Below, one piece after another: positions 57,104 through 64,000 of a stretch of DNA of 64,000 bases. This DNA comes from Amanita rubescens (lineage: Eukaryota > Basidiomycota > Agaricomycetes > Agaricales > Amanitaceae): contig WION01000193.1 in assembly GCA_015039365.1 (NCBI GenBank), positions 40,080 through 104,079 of the forward strand. Reading direction: 5' to 3'. The translations under genes were made by a program, and so were the position numbers. The notes under the pieces were generated by a model. The model was given only the letters and a program-made list of their open reading frames with translations. It did no database searches and had not been told where the DNA came from. Position 1 is the stretch's first letter, and every line of letters starts with the position of its first letter.

Positions 57104-59670
57104 TTAAGTAAGAATGCCATCGCCAAAGCCCCAGGGGAACTGCGAGGGAATAAATCTCCAACTTGGAGCTTCGCGACCAATGCTAGCTCCTTTTCCTAAT
57201 ATGACCTGTCATACCGCCTCAGCATGTACCCTAATCAGATTATCAAAAAAATAGGGAACTCACAGGCTTTCCCGAGTTCTTGTCCGAGCTAGATTTCACT
57301 GTGACCAAGGGGGCTCCGTTTGTGCCTGTATTCATGTTGGGAGGCAAATCAACCCATTCTATGCTGAAATTTTTCGTGTAAGTACTGTTCGAGAGAAGAA
57401 ACATAATGCAGGCTCACCAATAGACTCCAAACTCGCTCGTGGTGACCAAACGCCATCCACGCATTTCATAATTTAGGACGACAGGCACATCGGAAGGCTG
57501 GGTTCTGGTGATATGTGTTTCGTTTTCAGTGTTCCAGTACACTTTTGGTTTTGGCGTCTTCTGGAAATACTGGATAGTGTACACCTGTTCTTGGGCGTCA
57601 ATACATTTTACGAACCACTGAGGAAAAAATGTCAGTGTATGTAACGGTATAGTGGAATCTAGTTTTACCGTAGTGGGTGTCTTAACTTTCGGATTCAAAG
57701 CAATGACTGGTTTGTAAGCTTCAATAGCATCGGCAAAAAGAGTCGGATCCGGAACGAATTGAATTTTGTAGAAACCATCGTCCAAGGGACCCGGACTGGG
57801 AGTATACTGACAAATGATAGGAACAACCCCTGTATACGGTTATGAGAGATAGTGGTCTCGCTGCAGTCACGGTAATGCCATACCTCCGGTATGCAGAGGA
57901 TAGGCACCAGGACTTCCACCAAGGGCAGAGATAATTGCACCGACGATCTCGTGATGTGCCGTGATTGAAACAACTAAAATAGGTCTTCATTTCCCGTCCA
58001 AATCTAAAGGTTTAAGAACACTCACATATCTTCTCCTTCGCCTCAGATTTGAAAATCTTATCAAGCACCGCCTGTACTCGGCGCTCAACAGATTTATTAG
58101 ATTCACTCTCCTTTCCGGTCCAGTAAGGGTCCTCTTCAACGAAATTTGGTTCGATTGCAAATTTTGGGTAAACGAGTTCAATATATGTTTTGGATCTGCG
58201 TTTCTCTCCTTCGTCCTTGTAAACAATCTCACGGCAATCCTATGCAAAATTGTTGAACATAGAAATTACGGAAACGAATCACAACATCCAATGGACACAC
58301 CTCTACAACAACGGTATTGATTTTAGGCCCCCCTTTTGCTGCCAACAAGGGCGTGAATGTGATGCTATTGGTAGCCAAGCATCTAGTCAATGGGCTACAG
58401 TACGAGATTGTTGGTATCCCGATTCCTCCGTCGTCAAGCGAGCTTTCGTGCTTCCACATATTTTGCACCCTTGAGACCTGGAAGAATCCGTTTTGAATAA
58501 GCTGGGCATCTGTTATTAAAGATTGTTTTAACGGGTCCGTCTGATAATGCTGTGAGACATACCCCATTCAAGGTCGCCATCATCTTTCAGCTGGATGTGC
58601 CTAATCAGATTATCGTTGAGATGACAGATGCAAAATAACACTTACCGACTGTTTGCTCGCCCTCTTAAGGTTATCTGCAGAATGGCATTCTAAATATCAA
58701 CTATAAGATATAATAGAATAATCACTTACGGAAGCCGGTCCCATGACGGGCAAAGAATATTACTTTGTAAATCACTGAGCCATTAGCCTTAGCGTTGAGT
58801 CTCCGGATGGCATTCCAGAACTTTGGCCATCGGTCAGAAGAGTCGTCTTTGAGGCCAAATCGTGGCAAAAGCTATGCAAAGACGAGAATGTCAGCTTTTT
58901 CCCCACAAGGCCGATGCTTAGTTATGCTCCCACCCCGTGATCTGCACTGTATCCGAAGTAATCCGAGTTTTCGGGATAGATCTAACCATTCGCCAATCTC
59001 AGGACCGCCGAGTAATTAGACTATAAAGATTACTCACGCTGTAAGGAGTTGGCGTCGGGAGATCACCATCCAGTTCCTGGAAGACCCACGAGGAAGGGGT
59101 AGTGGTCTTCTCTGCTGTGACCTCATTAGGAACTGTGGTGTTTGAATTTGAAGAGAGTGCGCCTCCATTATATTGAAATAAGCGGTTATCGGCGGTATAT
59201 ATTCTACATATCAAGCATGAATAATTCTGTTTGAGAAATGGTTGCAATAGCTCACTCGAAATAAACCTCTTCACTTCTAACTTGCGATGTTGTTTGAAGT
59301 CGGATTTGGAAGTATTGTGGCTCATCTGCGATGAGTACATCGGTCTATCAAAGTTGATGTTACACCTGTCCATCCAATAGCAGTGTTTACGCTCACATCT
59401 TGAGTTACGATATACAACGGCTGGTTGTGGATCTGAATGGTGTAACCGCCTTCGTTATGTTGCACATCCCACTGCATTGTCCTTCGTGAGTGAATGATAA
59501 CAAAAATAAAAAGAATGAAGGACCTGGAATGGCGGGGCATCCTCTGCAACGACAAAGGTACGGTCGATGTTACGGGGTCTTTTCGGCGCAATGACAACTT
59601 CATGGTTGCTGCTCCATATTGCATAGGTGCCGCTAGGAAGCGCTGTGGCTTGGGTGGAGCTGTAGCTCAT
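57104..59670 (-). CDS. Beta-trefoil / histidine-phosphatase / beta-trefoil composite protein
   Basis: About thirteen exons with consistent phases and no stop between three domains. Domain 1 (start MSYSSTQATALPSGTYAIWS) looks like a ricin-B or I66-inhibitor beta-trefoil: WDVQHNEGGYTIQIHNQPLY, YTADNRLFQYNGGAL, SSWVFQELDG. Domain 2, entered through two introns after TPTPYS, is a phosphoglycerate-mutase-like histidine phosphatase: LPRFGLKDDSSDRWPKFW, VIFFARHGTGF (catalytic His), TISYCSPLTRCLATNSITF, EDPYWTGKESESNKSVERRV, and VSITAHHEIVGAIISALGG (second His). Domain 3 (GFYKIQFVPDPTLFADAIEA, WFVKCIDAQEQVYTIQYFQK, NYEMRGWRLVTTSE, PSWRFIPSQFPW) is again trefoil-like. Signal peptide absent. Alternative: three adjacent genes, but no start codons or stops support that. 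The family name of the trefoils is tentative. Confidence 0.68.
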
Positions 59671-61197
59671 TGGTGACTGGTACGAATGGCGGGAAGTGCA
59701 CGGATGGATAGCCCATAACTTAATCTTGAGCTTATAGCGGATGACCTATGTTTCTGTTTGGTCGACTTTTTCCTGTTGGGTCTACCCGTCTACCCGCATC
59801 TACAAAGGGAAGAGTGATGAGACCATGACTGCCCTGCTTCTTCAGGCTTCCAAACCACACCTTCCCCCTTGCGTCTCCCAGCAATCGGTCCTGCTGTTAC
59901 GAAACCTAAGCACAACTATTGAATCTTGATTTCAATGATTAGAATGGTTAACCGTCCTTCTAATTCCACGTACCAACACTTCCACCGGGGCCTGTCGGAG
60001 ATTAATAACCAAAGTTGGAACTGGATAGGCGCCCCGCCTATTGAGCAGGATACTAATGGGTATCCTCGTCATAATAGGACGGATTCTGAGGAACGTGGGA
60101 CCTAGAGTGAAAAATGCTTGCACCCCAGATCCGTGGAGATTGACTGGAGGATTGGAAGATGTTGCATTGAATAATGCTACAGAAAGCAGTTTTCACGGAA
60201 TTCGTTCATCTGAGTCTTAATTTAGCGCTGTTTCTATAATCGCGCTGGTCAACACAAGGTCGTGGCTATCTTGGATTCCGTATCTTGGTGCCAGTACTAG
60301 AAAGTTTCTTCTCAAAAGGCAAGAGAAGTGGGTTCTTTGAATGTTTTCGTTCAACGGCGATTTTAGTCGTTTTCAAATTTCCGTGCCCACATCATACCGT
60401 CGTCCAGCTCCGAGTCGTCTTCTGAACCATGCTCCACGTCCATTTCTACGTCGTCTTGCGAGATGGATGTATTAACGTTTTGTTTTGTTCTCGTCCGAAT
60501 TGTGCGGCCGGCCGATGAAGTGATCCTCTATACCTGTACAACGCGTCAGATGAGGATAAGACCCGGGACAGCACGGGTATGGTGGGTACAAATATCAATC
60601 CGAGTCGTCTGACGTGGAACTTGCGGGCAGAAGGGGAGGAAGTAGTTGTGGATTCTGATGCCCCGGTTACTTAGGTGACGGCCGTACAGCCTGGAAGAAA
60701 ATCATGGGGTCAACGGCTATCAAAGGTCAAAAGGGTAAATTTCACTACATACATCGATGCCCACAATCCACGGTTCTTGCTTGGTTCTTGCCGTGAGACT
60801 GGGACCTACGATATCCAAATTGTCTGGGCAATTGAAATACCCTGCCCATCATAACCAATTTTGGCACGAAAAGTGGCAGACTGAGTGACGGTTTGCTGGC
60901 AGGCGGGAAACCGCAGCATTACGTCCTGATATTGTATAACCTTTTAACTTCCGTCAGGAAATGAGGGTTGAAATCAGTTCACGGGAGAAGTGCAGGCTTC
61001 TCCCGTGAAATGTCAACAGCCAGGCATGCCGCGACAAAGCACGTTCGTCAGCTGGTCCTAATTGGCCACCATATTTCCAGAACGTGAAGGATACAGGTCT
61101 AAAAGTGCAGATAAACCTCTTTCGATCTGGTCAGCAGATGGCGAATATAAATCTGCAGTTGAGCAACTTCGTCTCCAACTGAAACCATCTGTCCAAC
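59671..61197. other. 1.5 kb without a supportable gene
   Basis: The left end is the promoter of the composite gene. A minus-strand frame at about 60370-60480 reads an acidic tail (EMDVEHGSEDDSELDDGMMW) that ends with a stop and may be the last exon of a broken gene. The right end is the promoter of the subtilisin gene. Confidence 0.4.
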
Positions 61198-63450
61198 ATG
61201 GATCCATCTGCAGCCGCTTCCACTCCTCGATACTTGGTAAAATTGAAGAGAGGGGTCATCATGAAAGACCTTATTAGAGACTTCTCCAACAATCACCCAG
61301 ACGGCCACGTCGTGACTCGTACCTGGAATCCCAATTTCCTGAACGCTTATGCCGGTTTGTGTCATATTCCCCCGTCGATACGATAAATCTCTTGCTAACT
61401 TACATGTCATCCATGTAGGTAACTTCAGTGCTGCGGTCGTGGATGCACTCAGGCAGCACTCCAGCGTTGAATATGTTGTCGAAGATACCGAGGATACAGC
61501 ATACATGATCGATACTCAGTACTTATTCTCTAGAGTCTTCGTTAAGGGGACCATCTGAGTCTCTTGTACTACAGGAATACTGCTCCTTGGGGACTTGCTC
61601 GCATCAATCAACCCGGGCCTTTGTCCAATAAGGATGTCTCCAAAACTACCTACAACTATACATACGACATGAACTGTGAAAATGGTCGTGGTGTTGATGT
61701 ATATATTCTCGGTGGGTCACACTAGTGTTGAATCGGTGTATAGTGCACTCAACCAGATTGTTCCCACCAGATACTGGTAAGGGTTACCACATTTCGCGCT
61801 CGTGGCCTCAGCTCATACTTACTTTGATTCGCCTGAAGGAATCTTCACTGCACATGTAAGAATAGTATTCCTTTTAATAAGAGATGGCGTTGTGATTGAC
61901 CTATTTTTCAGTCCGACTTCGGCGGGCGGGCGCGTTGGGGTATTACATTTAGTGAGCCTTGACGTCAATGTTCATCTTTAACTCCGTTTTTTTAACCTTC
62001 GCCCTTTCAAGTCGGAACCGATGTGTGTTTGGCATCTTCTAGTGTTCAGGAGGGCTCGTTCACCTTTTATTAGGGACAAGACGTGCATGGGCATGGAACT
62101 CATGTTGCGTGAGTCAGAATCAATGGACATGTGTTTAAATATTACTAACGATTGGCAGTGGGACTGCTGGTGGAGCTCGGTGGGGTGTTGCCAAGGCAAG
62201 GCGGTACTTTTGATTTCACCCTTTGCCAGCTTACACTTAATAGGATGCCAACTTGATCGCTGTTAAAGTTCTGGGCGATGATGGGTCCGTGAATTGTTTC
62301 TTCAACCGTCAGTGATACTGATTGAAGTTTAGTCATGGCTGGAAAAGGGATAGGTGAGCGGTAATAATACGGGGTCGACTAATCAACTTGAACCTCGGTC
62401 AGCATCGACGGATTGCAATGGGTTCTAGACCAAGCTCTGGCATCTGGTCGCCCTTCTGTTGTGAACATGAGCTCGGGGGGTAAAAAAAACCAGCTTCAAA
62501 ATGATGCTGTTGACGCGGTGAGTTTGTCGCCTCCGTTCTTGTATGTTTAGGTACTTACCATAAGCTTCCGGATTTTGCCTTAGGTCGCAGAGGCGGGAAT
62601 ACATGTCATCGTATAGCCCAACAATTTTTCACGTCTGCCACACCTCACTATGTCACAGGTAGCTGCAGGAAACGAGGGAAAGGACGCAAAAGATTATAGT
62701 CCCGCCAGTGCCCCTAAAGCCAACACCGTTGGAGCGTGCGACATTGATGATAGGATGTGCAAGTTTTCTAACTTCGGTACGTCTCCATGCGGAAATCCAC
62801 AGCTTGGGCCTGGCAAACGGGATCGGTTTCACGCAGGTGCTGATGTTAATTTCTTTGCTCCCGGACGTCACGTTATCAGTTGTGCAACTGGAGATGGGAA
62901 TCTTAATTGGGGTCTAAATGTTTGTGCTTCCCTCGCTTATAATCCCGATAGTTGAGATACATGAACCAGGCATATACTGACAAATCTGGCACCTCGATGG
63001 TAGGGCAAAACTGAGTCATGACATTCTGTGAGGCTGATATTCTCATCGTAGTCCACGCCTCACGTTGCGGGGATCATCGCTACCGTCCTTTCGATGAATG
63101 GAAAAATGTCTGCGGAAGCCATGACCGCAACAATCACGGCTCTCAGCATCAAGAACAAATTGCACGGTATTCGTGAGTTATTCTCTGTAGATTGTTTTAG
63201 ATATCCTGACTTGTGCATCTCAGCCCAGGGGACAGCAAACGCGTTTGCTCGTGGATGTGTTCATACTCCTGCACGTTTTCGTTTGGAATCCAATTGGGCA
63301 AAGGTCGCCACTATGTCACCCTACCGCGCAACCTTCTGCGAAATCAATAACGCAGGGGTTGGTGCGTACAATAACACTTCTTCAACCATTCAGATGCTTC
63401 AGTGTGGCCAGGAACACTTGCGTACATACTTCAACCGTGCAATCGAGTGA
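61198..63450 (+). CDS. Subtilisin-like serine protease (S8, proteinase K type) with I9 propeptide
   Basis: Many small exons. The start [20 protein letters not shown] runs straight into an I9 inhibitor domain ([16 protein letters not shown] at its end), with no signal peptide. The mature part begins [17 protein letters not shown]. Catalytic Asp lies in GVDVYIL-DT (split by an intron), His in [20 protein letters not shown], and Ser in [16 protein letters not shown]. Also present: [32 protein letters not shown] and [20 protein letters not shown]. One intron (62196-62243) has a GC donor. The tail after GTANAFARG is longer than in proteinase K. All three catalytic residues are encoded. Exon borders around 62910-63000 are the least certain. 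Confidence 0.78.
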
Positions 63451-63833
63451 GTACGTTTTATCCAGGATCTGCTTTCAGGTGCTAAAGCGCATATAAGCTT
63501 TATGATAGTCAGCGCCGATTTAAGCATCGATATTAGCATACGTCATGGCACAGACAAGGCCAACTGGGGCGACAAAACTGGACGTGCCATCGCCGATTTT
63601 GCTGGGGCAAGCTCCACAACTTTTTCCCCTCCAAGTGTAAACTCATGTGAACTCGCTTTACAGCACACCTATGAGAATATCCAAACCACTGACAATGATC
63701 ACAACGAGGAAGTGTACACAAATTGTCCTACTGAGTAAAATTGACAAGGGTCATATCCACATATTGATACTGTCTGCGAGGTTCTTGTCCGTCAGCGTAT
63801 TTGTAATAGTAGTCGCAATGATTCCCAGTGACC
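63451..63833. other. 3' flank of the subtilisin gene
   Basis: A 78-codon plus-strand frame (63502-63738) shows no family resemblance. No gene can be supported. Confidence 0.4.
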
Positions 63834-63950
63834 CTGTATACGGTCATAAGAGAGTGGTCTCGCTCCAGTCACGGTAATGCCATACCTCCGGTATGCAGAG
63901 GATAGGCACCAGGACTTCCACCAAGGGCAGAGATAATTGCACCGACGAAT
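63834..63950 (-). pseudogene. Duplicated fragment of the composite phosphatase gene
   Basis: Almost identical to 57835-57948: the exon encoding GAIISALGGSPGAYPLHTGG and the following intron start are both present. Identity stops abruptly at the left of the corresponding ITAHHEIVG codons (GACGA then unrelated sequence). Because the window ends 50 bp later I cannot tell if this is a lone fragment or the inside of a rearranged paralogue. Confidence 0.7.
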
Positions 63951-64000
63951 CTGGACTGTGCATCTCGGGACCACTTCTGCTCAAGTTCCATTGCTCTCAC

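Noticed and set aside
59932..60123. Minus-strand frame thought to be another phosphatase copy
   Set aside because: Only a short chance resemblance (GGTGGAAGT) to the phosphatase exon; no continued similarity.

Overview
The window is nuclear DNA of a mushroom-forming basidiomycete (Agaricomycetes-like). Genes are densely packed on both strands and broken by many 45-65 bp GT-AG introns. The proteins are typically fungal: polyporopepsin-type aspartic proteases, a histone chaperone RTT106, a MYND/MSS51-C protein, an OTT_1508-like deaminase and a Helitron relic. There is no rRNA, no recognisable tRNA and no CRISPR array. All gene models were spliced by eye.

Layout. 0.5-2 kb: two related small secreted, probably GPI-anchored proteins (minus). 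2-5 kb: no gene seen. 5-10 kb (all minus): an A1 aspartic protease, a His/Pro-rich protein, a small protein and a multi-pass membrane protein whose start lies 55 bp from a 1.2 kb hAT-like element with terminal inverted repeats. 11-20 kb (plus): mitochondrial HSP10, then a 13-exon, about 2,411-residue protein joining a UPF1/ZNFX1-like SF1 helicase, an NF-X1 zinc finger, three CbxX/SpoVK-type AAA+ ATPases and a Cys/His tail. 20-27 kb: mitochondrial citrate carrier, a basidiomycete protein of unknown function, RTT106, and a MYND/MSS51-C protein. 27-29 kb: decayed Helitron protein.

29.6-39.4 kb is a shuffled segment. It holds a second A1 protease, a class I methyltransferase with a His-rich N-terminus, an unknown beta-rich protein, and an OTT_1508-like nucleic-acid deaminase. 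Broken copies of the deaminase 3' end and of the methyltransferase 3' end, both direct and inverted, are scattered between them.

41-51 kb: an RluA-type pseudouridine synthase with an apparent one-base frameshift, a basidiomycete hypothetical protein, an F-box/WD40/UIM protein, ARPC5, a Rheb GTPase, PP28/PDAP1, and the complex I LYR subunit NDUFA6. The last two are divergent from a 138 bp gap. 51-64 kb: vacuolar GH38 alpha-mannosidase; a composite gene with a beta-trefoil-like domain on each side of a histidine-phosphatase domain; a subtilisin with an I9 propeptide but no signal peptide; and, at the edge, a near-identical fragment of the composite gene.

Most genes are independent housekeeping genes. 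The candidates for undescribed biology are the helicase/triple-AAA+ protein, the deaminase-methyltransferase segment, and the trefoil-phosphatase-trefoil gene.
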